From: Hydrogenophaga sp.
GTDB taxonomy: Bacteria > Pseudomonadota > Gammaproteobacteria > Burkholderiales > Burkholderiaceae_C
Length of the DNA: 64,000 nucleotides
Reading direction: 5' to 3'
Assembly (NCBI GenBank): GCA_016790705.1
Contig: JAEUOT010000052.1
Location: 1-64,000 of the forward strand
Within the stretch, counting starts at the first letter, position 1. Every line of letters starts with the position of its first letter. Under the pieces are notes generated by a model. It saw only the letters and a program-made list of their open reading frames with translations, was not told the DNA's origin and ran no database searches. Below, one piece after another: positions 9,978-20,119 of the stretch. A program made the translations under genes and the position numbers.

Positions 9978-10741
9978 CAGCCTTGCGATCCGCGGTGGGC
10001 CCAGCCCGTGGTGTGCTTCTCGACCCAGCTGAACAGCTCGTACATCACCATCGCCATGATGCCGACCACCAGCAGTCCGGAGAACGCCAGGCCCATCTGC
10101 ATCGAACTGCCGGCCGAGATCAGCAGATAGCCGATGCCCTCGTTCGAGGCCGTCATTTCCGAGACCGTGGTGCCGACGAAGGCGAGCGTGATCGCGACCT
10201 TGAGCGAGCCATAGAAGTAAGGCAGCGAGCGCGGCAGGCCGACCTTGACCAGCACGTCCCAGCGCTTGGCGCCCAGCACCCGCAACACATCCTCCAGCTC
10301 CGGCTCCAGCGTGGCCAGGCCGGTCGCGATGTTCACCATGATCGGGAAGAAGCTGATGAGGAAGGCCGTGAGGATGGCGGGGCCGACGCCGATGCCGAAC
10401 CAGACCACCAGGATCGGCACGAAGGCCGCCTTGGGCAGGGCGTTGAAGCCGGTCATCAGCGGGTAGATGGCGGCGTAGGCCAGTCGCGAGCTGCCGATCA
10501 GGAAACCCAGCAGCACGCCCACGACGATGGCCACCGCAAAGCCCACCATGGTGACCCAGAAGGTGTGCCAGGCGTGGCCCAGGATCACCTCCTTGTGCTC
10601 CAGCGTCTGCGACCAGATGCGCGACGGGCTGGGGAAGATGAATTCGGAGACGCCGAAGCCGCTGCAGATGACCTCCCAGACGATCACCACGATCACCAGC
10701 AGCAGCCAGGGTGCCCAGCGTTCGACCTGTTTCTTGTTCAT
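9977..10741 (-). CDS. ABC transporter permease, SsuC/TauC type
   Basis: 254 residues with about six hydrophobic segments, beginning with WAPWLLLVIVVIVWEVICSG. The BPD_transp_1 coupling loop appears as LGAKRWDVLVKVGLPRSLPY, the EAA motif that contacts the ATPase. It is the membrane subunit of the importer with the genes at 10751 and 11587. Nine bases separate it from the ATPase stop. In this family the substrates include sulfonates, nitrate, pyrimidine precursors and purines; the deaminase neighbour and shared operator suggest a purine-like substrate. Confidence 0.9.
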   Translation of the reverse strand: MNKKQVERWAPWLLLVIVVIVWEVICSGFGVSEFIFPSPSRIWSQTLEHKEVILGHAWHTFWVTMVGFAVAIVVGVLLGFLIGSSRLAYAAIYPLMTGFNALPKAAFVPILVVWFGIGVGPAILTAFLISFFPIMVNIATGLATLEPELEDVLRVLGAKRWDVLVKVGLPRSLPYFYGSLKVAITLAFVGTTVSEMTASNEGIGYLLISAGSSMQMGLAFSGLLVVGIMAMVMYELFSWVEKHTTGWAHRGSQG

Positions 10742-10750
10742 GGCCGTTCC

Positions 10751-11587
10751 TTACTGGTTGATCACGGCGCCGGCCTTGCGCATGGCGCCGATGTGGCCAC
10801 GCAGCTCGTGCACGATGTCGGTGAATTCGGGTGTGTAGGTCACTTCGAGGTCGCGCGTGCGCGGGATCGGAATCTCGCGCTGCACCACGAAGCGGCCCGG
10901 GCTGCGGCTCATGCAGTACACCGTGTCGGCCAGGAACACGCTCTCGCGCAGGTCGTGCGTCACCAGGATGACGTTGAACTTCTGCGCTTCCCACAGGTCG
11001 CGCAGCGTGCACCACAGCTCCTCGCGCGTGAACGCGTCGAGCGCGCCGAAGGGCTCGTCCAGCAGCAGCATCTTGGGTTCGTGGATCAGCGCGCGGCAGA
11101 TGCTGGCGCGCTGCTGCATGCCGCCCGAGAGTTCCCAGGGGTACTTCTTTTCCATGCCGCCCAGGCCGACGCTGGCCAGCAGCTTCTTCGCGCGTTCCTC
11201 GAACTCCTTGCGCCGGTCCTTGAACTGGCTGCGGAAGGGCTCGACGATCTCCAGCGGCAGCAGCACGTTGTCCAGCGTGGTCCGCCAGGGCAGCAGCGAG
11301 GGCGCCTGGAAGGCCATGCCCGAGATCTTCAGCGGTCCCGTCACTGGCTGGCCGTCGATGGTGATCTTGCCCATGCTGGGCATCTTCAGCCCGGTGGTGA
11401 GCTTCATGAAGGTCGACTTGCCGCAGCCCGAGGGCCCGACGATGGCGATGAACTCGCCCTGGCGGACCTTCAGGTTGATGTCCTCGACGGCGAAGACATT
11501 CTTCGCCAGCAGCTCGTCGTTGTAGGCCAGCCAGACGCCGTCGAAGTCGACGAATGGCTTGTCGGCGGGTGCGGCGGCGTCGGCCAT
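10751..11587 (-). CDS. ABC transporter ATPase, SsuB/TauB type
   Basis: 278 residues. Walker A is GPSGCGKSTFMK, the Q-loop lies in FQAPSLLPWRT, the signature is LSGGMQQRASICRAL, Walker B is LLLDEPFGALD, and the H-loop is LVTHD. The ATG at 11587 overlaps the stop of the binding-protein gene (ATGA). An open frame continuing upstream to 12733 is a shadow of that gene. It powers the importer formed with the flanking genes. Confidence 0.93.
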   Translation of the reverse strand: MADAAAPADKPFVDFDGVWLAYNDELLAKNVFAVEDINLKVRQGEFIAIVGPSGCGKSTFMKLTTGLKMPSMGKITIDGQPVTGPLKISGMAFQAPSLLPWRTTLDNVLLPLEIVEPFRSQFKDRRKEFEERAKKLLASVGLGGMEKKYPWELSGGMQQRASICRALIHEPKMLLLDEPFGALDAFTREELWCTLRDLWEAQKFNVILVTHDLRESVFLADTVYCMSRSPGRFVVQREIPIPRTRDLEVTYTPEFTDIVHELRGHIGAMRKAGAVINQ

Positions 11588-12618
11588 CACTTCTTGACGG
11601 GCGGCAGGATGTTCAGCTCGGCGGCGGCCGGCAGCAGGCTGCCGTTCCAGACAGCGGCCGGGTCGACGCGGGTCTTGGTGGCGTAGGCGTCGGAGACCTG
11701 CGAGGCCATCAGCGCCATGCGGCCCGGCACGGCCTGGCCGAAGCCTTCCTTGCGGGCGTCGGGGCTGGCGATGACGGAGTCGACCGCCAGCTTCAGGCGG
11801 CGGGTTTCGAGCTCGACGTTGATGATGCCGTCGCGCGCCTTGACGGTCTCGATGCCAGCGGCCGGGTTGGCGATCACTTCCTTGGCGCCCTTGGTGAAGG
11901 CCGAGAGGAAGGCCTTGACGGCGGCGGGGTTCTCCTTGATCAGCTTGGGGCTGGCGATGATCGCGTTGCCGTAGAGCTTCACGCCGTAGTCGGCGTAGGG
12001 AAGGATCACCACGTCGGCCGGCTTGACGCCGCGCGCCTCCAGGTTGAGCAGCGAGGTGAAGGAGAAGCCGGTGATGGCGTCGATGTCGCCGCGCACCAGC
12101 ATGGTCTCGCGCAGCGGCGGGTCCATCGAGGTCCAGGCCACGGTGCCGATGCCGTTGGCCTTCTGGAAGATCGGGAAGCCGCGGCGACCGGCGTCGAACA
12201 CCGGGGCGCCGAGCTTCTTGCCATTGAGGTCGGCCGGCTTGGTGATGCCGCTCTTCTTGAGCGCCAGCACGGCGGCGGGCGTGTTGTTGTAGACCATCAT
12301 CACGGCGACCGGCTTGTTCGGCGCGTCCGGGTTGTTGGCGTGGAATTCCATCAGCGCGGCCATGTCGGCAAAGCCCATGTCGTAGGTGCCCGAGGCGACG
12401 CGGGTCACGGTGCCGCCCGAGCCGTTGCCGGCGTCGACCGTCACGTCCAGGCCGGCGGCCTTGTAGTAGCCCTTGGCGGCCGATTGCAGGAACAGGGCGG
12501 CGGGGCCTTCGAAGCGCCAGTCGAGCTGGAACTTGATCGGGGTCTCTGCGTGAGCGACGCCGAAGGTGGCGGCGGCCGCCAGGGCGGCGGTGAGCTTGAG
12601 GACTTGGCGCTTGTGCAT
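11587..12618 (-). CDS. ABC transporter substrate-binding protein, NMT1/SsuA-like
   Basis: 343 residues with a Sec signal peptide (cleavage after AHA near residue 24). The mature part begins with TPIKFQLDWRFEGPAALFLQ, typical of NMT1/THI5-like and SsuA-like binding proteins. The fold continues with YYKAAGLDVTVDAGNGSGG and the mid-domain YGNAIIASPKLIKENP. A GGAG ribosome site sits seven bases before the ATG. A TGTATACA operator lies 94 bases upstream. It is the first gene of a four-gene operon ending with the deaminase. The substrate is unknown; a purine or ureide is the best guess from regulation. Confidence 0.88.
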   Translation of the reverse strand: MHKRQVLKLTAALAAAATFGVAHAETPIKFQLDWRFEGPAALFLQSAAKGYYKAAGLDVTVDAGNGSGGTVTRVASGTYDMGFADMAALMEFHANNPDAPNKPVAVMMVYNNTPAAVLALKKSGITKPADLNGKKLGAPVFDAGRRGFPIFQKANGIGTVAWTSMDPPLRETMLVRGDIDAITGFSFTSLLNLEARGVKPADVVILPYADYGVKLYGNAIIASPKLIKENPAAVKAFLSAFTKGAKEVIANPAAGIETVKARDGIINVELETRRLKLAVDSVIASPDARKEGFGQAVPGRMALMASQVSDAYATKTRVDPAAVWNGSLLPAAAELNILPPVKK

Positions 12619-12706
12619 GGAGGACTCCGTCGGTGTCAGGATGGTGATGTTGGGAAACCAGCAATTTCAATGCCAGGCATGGGCGCGCGCCGACGCATTG
12701 AACACA

Positions 12707-12724
12707 GAATGTGTATACAGATTC
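12707..12724. promoter_or_regulatory. Putative GntR operator, importer operon
   Basis: The 18-bp near-palindrome GAATGTGTATACAGATTC has TGTATACA at 12712-12719 as its core, the same core as at 14448, 21781 and 23788. It lies 94 bases before the binding-protein start, in its presumed promoter. Regulation by the GntR/FCD protein encoded at 21083-21751 is inferred. Confidence 0.65.
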
Positions 12725-12793
12725 TTGGGGCAAGCCGCCCCCGACGTCATCGTGGCTAACCCTGAATTGGTGCGTCCACCGTCACCCGCGCAC

Positions 12794-12818
12794 AAAAAAG
12801 GGGCCCGAGGGCCCCTTT
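12794..12818 (-). terminator. Intrinsic terminator after the NCS2 permease
   Basis: On the minus strand a GC-rich inverted repeat (GGGGCCC/GGGCCCC) is followed by a run of six T. It lies downstream of the permease stop at 12932, with the hairpin repeat between them. Confidence 0.75.
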
Positions 12819-12821
12819 GGT

Positions 12822-12923
12822 GGGTTGGCAGAGCGTGGGGGCCATGATCCGGCGCAGGGCCGCCCCAAGCCGGATCAGCCCCCTCGGGGGGCAGCGACCC
12901 GCGCAGCGGCGGAGCGTGGGGGC
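12822..12923. repeat. Dispersed hairpin repeat, copy R2 (reversed)
   Basis: In reverse complement it reads as the same 45-base core (12879-12923), then a hairpin with arms GATCCGGC and GCCGGATC around the constant loop, then a partial copy of the left end (ggcccccacgctc). It sits directly downstream of the permease gene, like copies R1 and R4. The arm sequence differs from the other copies but remains complementary. Confidence 0.85.
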
Positions 12924-12931
12924 CTTTTTCC

Positions 12932-14419
12932 TCAATGTGCGTCGGCGAGTTTGGCGGCCTCCACCGCCGCGCTGCTGTCGCCATCGCTGCCATTGAAGTA
13001 CAGGTTCAGCGCCACCGCCGCGATCGACGCCAGCAGGATGCCCGACTCGATCAGCGGATGGATGCTATGCGGCATCCACTGCTTGAAGTTGGGGGCGATC
13101 AGCGGAATCATGCCGACGCCGATGCTGATCGCGACGATCATCGCGTTGAAGCGGTTGGACTTGAAGTCGACCCCGGCGAGGATGCGGATGCCGGTGGCCG
13201 CGACCATGCCGAACATCACCAGACCGGCGCCGCCCAGCACCACGGTCGGCAGCGATTCGACCAGCGCCGCCATCTTGGGCAGCAGCCCCAGCACGATCAG
13301 GATCGCGCCGCCGGCCACGCAGACGAAACGGCTCTTGACGCCGGTGACGGCGACCAGCCCGACGTTCTGCGAGAAGCTGGTGTAGGGGAAGGTGTTGAAG
13401 ATGCCGCCCAGCAGCGTCCCCAGGCCGTCGGTGCGCAGGCCCGCGGTCAGCGCCTTCTGATCGACCTTGCGATCGGTCATCTCGCCGAGCGCGAGGAACA
13501 TGCCGGTCGACTCGATCATCACCACGACCATCACCAGCGTCATGGTCAGGATCAGCACCGGGCTGAACACCGGCATGGCGATCTCGAACGGCAGCACGAT
13601 GTCGACCCACTTGGCGCTGGCGACCTTGTCGAAGTTCATCAGTCCCATCGCGGCGGCCACCACCCCGCCGATCACGATGCCCAGCAGCACCGAGATGTTG
13701 GCCAGGAAGCCCTTGGCGTATTTGGCGATCAGCATGATCGAGACCAGCACCAGGGCCGCGATACCGACACCTGTGAGATCCGCGTACTTGGGGTTGGGCA
13801 GCTTGGGCACCAGGGCCAGGTCCTTGGGCACGGCCGGCAGCAGCGAGCCCGGCGCACCGGCCGCTGCGGTCGCGTCGGCCAGCCACTTGGCGTGTTCGGG
13901 ATTGACGATGGCGGGCGCGGTCGGGCCGACCGGGTTGCCGAAGATCCAGTTGATGCCCACGCGCATCAGGCTGATGCCGATCACCAGGATGATCGAGCCG
14001 GTGACCACCGGCGGGAAGAAGCGCAGCATGCGGCTGACCACCGGCGCGATCAGGATCGAGACCACGCCCGCGCCGATGATGGCGCCGAAGATCAGGCCGG
14101 CGCCTTCGGTTCCGCCGGTGCTGTTGGCCATCGCGACCATGGGCGCGACCGAAGCGAAGGTCACGCCCATCATCACCGGCAGCTTGATACCGAACCACTG
14201 CGTGGCGCCCAGCGACTGGATCAGCGTCACCAGGCCACAGCAGAACAGGTCGGCCGAGATCAGCATTGCGACCTGCTCGGGGCTGAGCTTGAGCGCGCGG
14301 CCGACGATCAGCGGGACCGCCACCGCGCCGGCGTACATCACCAGCACGTGCTGCAGCCCCAGGGCGGCCAGTTTGCCGGCGGGCAGGTGCTCGTCGACTG
14401 GATGGACCGTTGTGGTCAT
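12932..14419 (-). CDS. NCS2-family xanthine/urate permease
   Basis: 495 residues, nucleobase:cation symporter-2 family, about 12-14 membrane segments. The N-terminal LGLQHVLVMYAGAVAVPLIV is the NCS2 hallmark, and the later block GTLLGGIFNTFPYTSFSQNV contains the conserved NTFP-x-TSFSQN substrate-site motif found in xanthine and urate carriers. The ATG at 14419 is preceded by GAGGAGA. A TGTATACA operator is 29 bases upstream. It probably imports xanthine or uric acid for the enzymes encoded alongside. Assignment to XanQ-, PbuX- or UacT-type specificity is not possible by eye. Confidence 0.9.
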   Translation of the reverse strand: MTTTVHPVDEHLPAGKLAALGLQHVLVMYAGAVAVPLIVGRALKLSPEQVAMLISADLFCCGLVTLIQSLGATQWFGIKLPVMMGVTFASVAPMVAMANSTGGTEGAGLIFGAIIGAGVVSILIAPVVSRMLRFFPPVVTGSIILVIGISLMRVGINWIFGNPVGPTAPAIVNPEHAKWLADATAAAGAPGSLLPAVPKDLALVPKLPNPKYADLTGVGIAALVLVSIMLIAKYAKGFLANISVLLGIVIGGVVAAAMGLMNFDKVASAKWVDIVLPFEIAMPVFSPVLILTMTLVMVVVMIESTGMFLALGEMTDRKVDQKALTAGLRTDGLGTLLGGIFNTFPYTSFSQNVGLVAVTGVKSRFVCVAGGAILIVLGLLPKMAALVESLPTVVLGGAGLVMFGMVAATGIRILAGVDFKSNRFNAMIVAISIGVGMIPLIAPNFKQWMPHSIHPLIESGILLASIAAVALNLYFNGSDGDSSAAVEAAKLADAH

Positions 14420-14444
14420 GGTGTCTCCTCGTTGTTGCATGCAA

Positions 14445-14460
14445 AACTGTATACAAATTA
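14445..14460. promoter_or_regulatory. Putative GntR operator, NCS2 permease
   Basis: TGTATACA at 14448-14455 within aactgtatacaaatt, 29 bases upstream of the permease ATG. A related half-site (tgtgtacgac) follows at 14461. It shares the core with three other sites in the window and overlaps the expected promoter or leader. Confidence 0.6.
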
Positions 14461-14533
14461 TGTGTACGACGTTATGGCGATGGCATCGGGAAAACCCTTG
14501 AGGGGGTGGCGTGCCGACCGGCGGCGCACCATG

Positions 14534-14560
14534 AAAAAAGGGACGCCGCAGCGTCCCTTT
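14534..14560 (-). terminator. Intrinsic terminator after maeB
   Basis: Stem GGGACGC/GCGTCCC with a short loop, followed on the minus strand by six T. It lies 21 bases beyond the maeB stop. Confidence 0.85.
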
Positions 14561-14580
14561 CGTACCCGGGTGCGGGCGCG

Positions 14581-16881
<2,301 letters not shown>

Positions 16882-16984
16882 GGTGGCGTCTCCAAATGCA
16901 GACCGCCCGACGCGAGGACTGGTCGGGCGGGCGGGTCAGTCGGTCATTGTGTCACGCTCAGATTGCACTGGCTGACGGGGCATT

Positions 16985-18238
16985 TCACGGTTGCTGCATC
17001 AAGTCGAACAAGCTGCGCGCGATCACCTTGGTCGCGCGGCGCAGGTCGTCGAGCACCAGGTTTTCGTCGGCGCGTTTGGCGTTGGACTCGCGCACCGTGC
17101 GCGGGCCGGCGCCGTAGATCACGCCGGGAATGCCGCGCTCGACGTACAGGCGCACGTCGGTGTAGAGCGGCGTGCCGACGGCGGGGATGGGTTCGCCGAA
17201 CAGCTCCTGTCCATGCTTCTGGATCGCCTGCACCAGCGGCGCGTTGCCGGCCAGCGGCTTCATGGCGCGGCACAGCAGCATGCGCTTGACGTCGACGGTG
17301 ATGTCCTTGCCGCCGCGCGGCGGGCTGTAGCTGGCCACGGCGGCGTCGATGGTGCGACGGATGGATGCCTCCACCTCGGCCGGATCTTCCTCGGGGATCA
17401 TGCGGCGGTCGAGCTTGAGCACCACCTTGCCGGGGATCACGTTGGTGTTGGTGCCGCCCTGGATCAGGCCCACGTTCAGGTAGGGGTGGGTGATGCCCTC
17501 GACCTTCGAGCGGACCTTCAGGTAGTCGGCGTTGAGCGCGTAGAGCGCGTTGAGGATGTGGGTGGCGCCCTGCAAGGCGTCGGTGCCGCTGTCGGGAATG
17601 GCGGCGTGCGACATGTCGCCGTGCACGGTGACCTCCAGTTGCAGGCAGCCGTTGTGAGCCACCACGACCTGGTAGCTGAAGCCGGCCGCGATCATCAGGT
17701 CGGGCTTGGTCAGACCCTTGTCGAGCAGCCAGCCCGGGCCGACCTCGCCGCCGTATTCCTCGTCGTAGGTCACGTGCAGTTCGACGCCACCCTTGAGCGG
17801 CGCACCAAGCGACTCCAGCGCGCGGATCGCGAAGGTGAAGTTCGCGATGTCGCACTTGCTCACCGCAGCCGCGCGGCCGTAGATCTTGCCGTCGGCGATC
17901 TCACCGCCATAGGGGTCGTGGGTCCAGCCTTCGCCGGGCGGCACCACGTCGCCGTGGGCGTTGAGCGCGATGGTCTTGCCGCCCGCCCCGTAGGCGCGGC
18001 GCACGATCAGGTTGGTGATGGTCTCCAGACCAGCGGCCTTGACCTCGGCCTCGGGCACGGTGTGCTTCTCGGCCGTCAGGCCCATGGCGGCCAGCAGCTC
18101 GGCGGTGCGCTCGGCGTGCGGCGCGTTGTTGCCGGGGGGCGTGTCGGTGGGCACGCGGATGAGTTCCTGCAGGAACTTCACCTCTTCGTCGAAGTGGGCG
18201 TCGATCCAGGCGTCGAGTTGTTGTTGGGGCGTGGTCAT
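16985..18238 (-). CDS. M20-family metallohydrolase (ArgE/DapE-like)
   Basis: 417 residues, cytoplasmic dinuclear-zinc amidohydrolase. Metal-site motifs are LNAHGDVVPPG, VTYDEEYGGEVG (the catalytic Glu pair) and a C-terminal GTPLYTDVRLYVERG. The dimerisation lid contains TVHGDMSHAAIPDSGTDAL. The ATG at 18238 is the start of conserved sequence; the longer frame above it is antisense to allC. It is encoded 8 bases downstream of the UraD-AllC gene, so probably in the same operon. A role in ureide breakdown (a ureidoglycolate or N-carbamoyl substrate) is plausible but only inferred from context. Confidence 0.82.
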   Translation of the reverse strand: MTTPQQQLDAWIDAHFDEEVKFLQELIRVPTDTPPGNNAPHAERTAELLAAMGLTAEKHTVPEAEVKAAGLETITNLIVRRAYGAGGKTIALNAHGDVVPPGEGWTHDPYGGEIADGKIYGRAAAVSKCDIANFTFAIRALESLGAPLKGGVELHVTYDEEYGGEVGPGWLLDKGLTKPDLMIAAGFSYQVVVAHNGCLQLEVTVHGDMSHAAIPDSGTDALQGATHILNALYALNADYLKVRSKVEGITHPYLNVGLIQGGTNTNVIPGKVVLKLDRRMIPEEDPAEVEASIRRTIDAAVASYSPPRGGKDITVDVKRMLLCRAMKPLAGNAPLVQAIQKHGQELFGEPIPAVGTPLYTDVRLYVERGIPGVIYGAGPRTVRESNAKRADENLVLDDLRRATKVIARSLFDLMQQP

Positions 18239-18246
18239 GTCGGCTT

Positions 18247-20103
18247 TCAGTGGGCTTCGGTGGTCAGTTGGTGCAGCACGTGGTCGAAGGCCTTGACGGC
18301 CAGGTCCATGTCGTCGGCGGTGCTGGATTCGAGCGGGTTGTGGCTGATGCCGCTGTTCTCGCCACGCACGAACAGCATGGCCTGCGGCATGATTTCGTGC
18401 AGCTTCATCGCGTCGTGGCCCGCGCCGCTGGTCATGCGGTGCAGCGGCACGCCCAGCGCGGTGGCGGCGGCTTCCCAGCGCGCCTGCCATTCGGGGGCGC
18501 TGGGCGCGGCGGCGGCGCGCATGGTTTCTTCCAGGGTGTGGCGCAGGCCACGGCGTTCGCAGATCTCGTTCAATTTGGCCAAGACGTCCTGCGCCAGCGC
18601 GTCGCGTTGTGCATTTGTGGGTGCGCGCATGTCCAGGCTGAACTTGCACGAACCGGGCACCACGTTGATCGAGCCGTTGGGCACCTGCAGCATGCCCACG
18701 GTGGCGACCGAGTCGCCGTCCTGCGCGGCGCGCTGCTCGACGCAGAGGATCAGTTCGGCCACGGCGGCGGCGGCGTCGCGGCGGCGGTTCATGGGCGTGG
18801 TGCCGGCGTGGCTGGCCACGCCGATGACCTCGCCGACGTAACGCACGCTGCCGTTGATGCTGGTGACGATGCCCAGCGGCAGGTTCAGCTCGTTGAGCAC
18901 CGGGCCCTGCTCGATGTGGACTTCGATGAAGCCGAGGTACTGCGCCGGGTCGCGCTGCAGTTTCGGGATGTCGTCGATGCACAGGCCGGCGTGCTGCATG
19001 GCCTCGCGCATGGTGATGCCGTCGGCGTCCTTCTGGTCCAGCCAGGCCGGCTCGAAATGGCCGGTCAGCGCGCCGGAGCCGAGGAAGGTGGCCTTGTAGC
19101 GCTGGCCTTCCTCTTCGGCGAAGCCCACGACCTCGATGCCGAAGGGCAGGCGCCGGCCGGCAGCGTGCAGCTTCTGCACGCAGGCCATCGGCACGAAGAT
19201 GCCGAGGCGCCCGTCGTACTTGCCGCCGTTGCGCACCGTGTCGTAGTGGGACCCCGTCATGAGGTACTTGGCCCCCATGCTCCGCCGCTGCGCGGGTCGC
19301 TGCCCCCCGAGGGGGCGCGTTTCGCCTTGGGGCGGCCCGGCGGCGAAACCTTCGCCCTCCGTGGCCGGGTGGTAGCGGCCGACCACGTTGCCCACCGCGT
19401 CGATCTCGATCTCGTCGAAGCCGCAGTCCTTCATCCAGTGGCTGATGCGCTGGGCGCAGGCGCGGTGCGCGTCAGTGAGATAGGTGACGGTGAGCTGCCC
19501 CTTCTCGGCGTAGCCCGGGTCGCTGTGCTGGGCCAGCTTCTCCTGCCAGTCCCACACCCGCCGGCCGTCGACGGGCTCGAAGCCGAACTTGTCGTTCAGA
19601 CGGATCTCGGCGATGCGGTGGATGTTGCGCAGGCATTCGGCGCGCTCGAAGTCCGGGTGGCCGTGCACGCGGCGCTCGAAGGCCTCGATGATCTGCGCCT
19701 TGGTCAGGCCGGTGCCGCGTGGTCCGCGCACCGCCAGGATGAAGGGGAAACCGAAGCGCGCGTTGTAGTCGGCGTTGAGTTGCTGGATGTGCGCGAACTC
19801 TTCGGGCGTGCAGTTCGTCAGGCCGGCCTTGGTCTGCTCGTTGGTCGACTCGGCGGTCAGCGTCTTGCTCACCATGGCCTTGCCGGCCAGTTCCGGGTGG
19901 GCGCGGATCAGCGCCAGTTGCGGTTCGATGCCGGCCTCGTCGAGCACGCGCGTCATCGCGTGCTTGAGTTGCGCCAGCGAGGCGAAGGGGCGCTGTGCCA
20001 GCGCGCGCTCGGCGATCCAGGGCGAGTGCTCGTACAGGCCGTCGAGCATCTGCAGCGCCTCGGACAGCGGGGCCGCGTTGAGTTGGTCCAGGGTCAGGGG
20101 CAT
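18247..20103 (-). CDS. Fused OHCU decarboxylase (UraD) - allantoate amidohydrolase (AllC)
   Basis: 618 residues joining two steps of ureide catabolism. Residues 1-165 are UraD, with the catalytic His69 in AHPELAGK, producing S-allantoin from OHCU. Residues about 185-615 are an M20-type allantoate amidohydrolase with GSHYDTVRNGGKYDGRLG, GFAEEEGQRY, HIEQGPVLN and TSGAGHDAM. Residues about 252-278 (PPQGETRPLGGQRPAQRRS and flanks) do not belong to either family. They are the in-frame translation of dispersed repeat copy R3, inserted just before the first metal-site strand. The gene lies between puuE and the M20 gene, all minus strand. Whether the insert is tolerated is unknown, but the frame is intact. 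Confidence 0.9.
   Translation of the reverse strand: MPLTLDQLNAAPLSEALQMLDGLYEHSPWIAERALAQRPFASLAQLKHAMTRVLDEAGIEPQLALIRAHPELAGKAMVSKTLTAESTNEQTKAGLTNCTPEEFAHIQQLNADYNARFGFPFILAVRGPRGTGLTKAQIIEAFERRVHGHPDFERAECLRNIHRIAEIRLNDKFGFEPVDGRRVWDWQEKLAQHSDPGYAEKGQLTVTYLTDAHRACAQRISHWMKDCGFDEIEIDAVGNVVGRYHPATEGEGFAAGPPQGETRPLGGQRPAQRRSMGAKYLMTGSHYDTVRNGGKYDGRLGIFVPMACVQKLHAAGRRLPFGIEVVGFAEEEGQRYKATFLGSGALTGHFEPAWLDQKDADGITMREAMQHAGLCIDDIPKLQRDPAQYLGFIEVHIEQGPVLNELNLPLGIVTSINGSVRYVGEVIGVASHAGTTPMNRRRDAAAAVAELILCVEQRAAQDGDSVATVGMLQVPNGSINVVPGSCKFSLDMRAPTNAQRDALAQDVLAKLNEICERRGLRHTLEETMRAAAAPSAPEWQARWEAAATALGVPLHRMTSGAGHDAMKLHEIMPQAMLFVRGENSGISHNPLESSTADDMDLAVKAFDHVLHQLTTEAH
19271..19349. repeat. Dispersed hairpin repeat, copy R3, inside allC
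   Basis: The 45-base core (19271-19315, one difference from R1) is followed by the arms GTTTCGCC and GGCGAAAC around the constant loop. It lies entirely within the UraD-AllC reading frame without stop or frameshift and adds about 27 residues. The other full copies lie in 3' intergenic spaces. Confidence 0.9.
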
Positions 20104-20119
20104 GGTGGGGTCTCGTGGA

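Larger units (their letters stand above)
12619..12931. other. Intergenic region between importer operon and NCS2 permease
   Basis: These 313 bases hold no convincing gene. From left to right they contain the upstream region of the binding-protein gene with the operator at 12707-12724, a hairpin terminator for the upstream permease gene (12794-12818), and a reversed copy of the dispersed hairpin repeat (about 12822-12923). Short open frames across it are GC-rich artefacts of the repeat. Confidence 0.8.

Noticed and set aside
9440..11686. A 748-codon plus-strand frame across the deaminase and importer genes
   Set aside because: It is a composition shadow of three well-supported minus-strand genes and has no motif of its own.
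16903..16930. GC inverted repeat CCGCCCGAC/GTCGGGCGG between maeB and the M20 gene
   Set aside because: It has no T-run on either strand, so it is not called a terminator. It could be a weak leader hairpin only.
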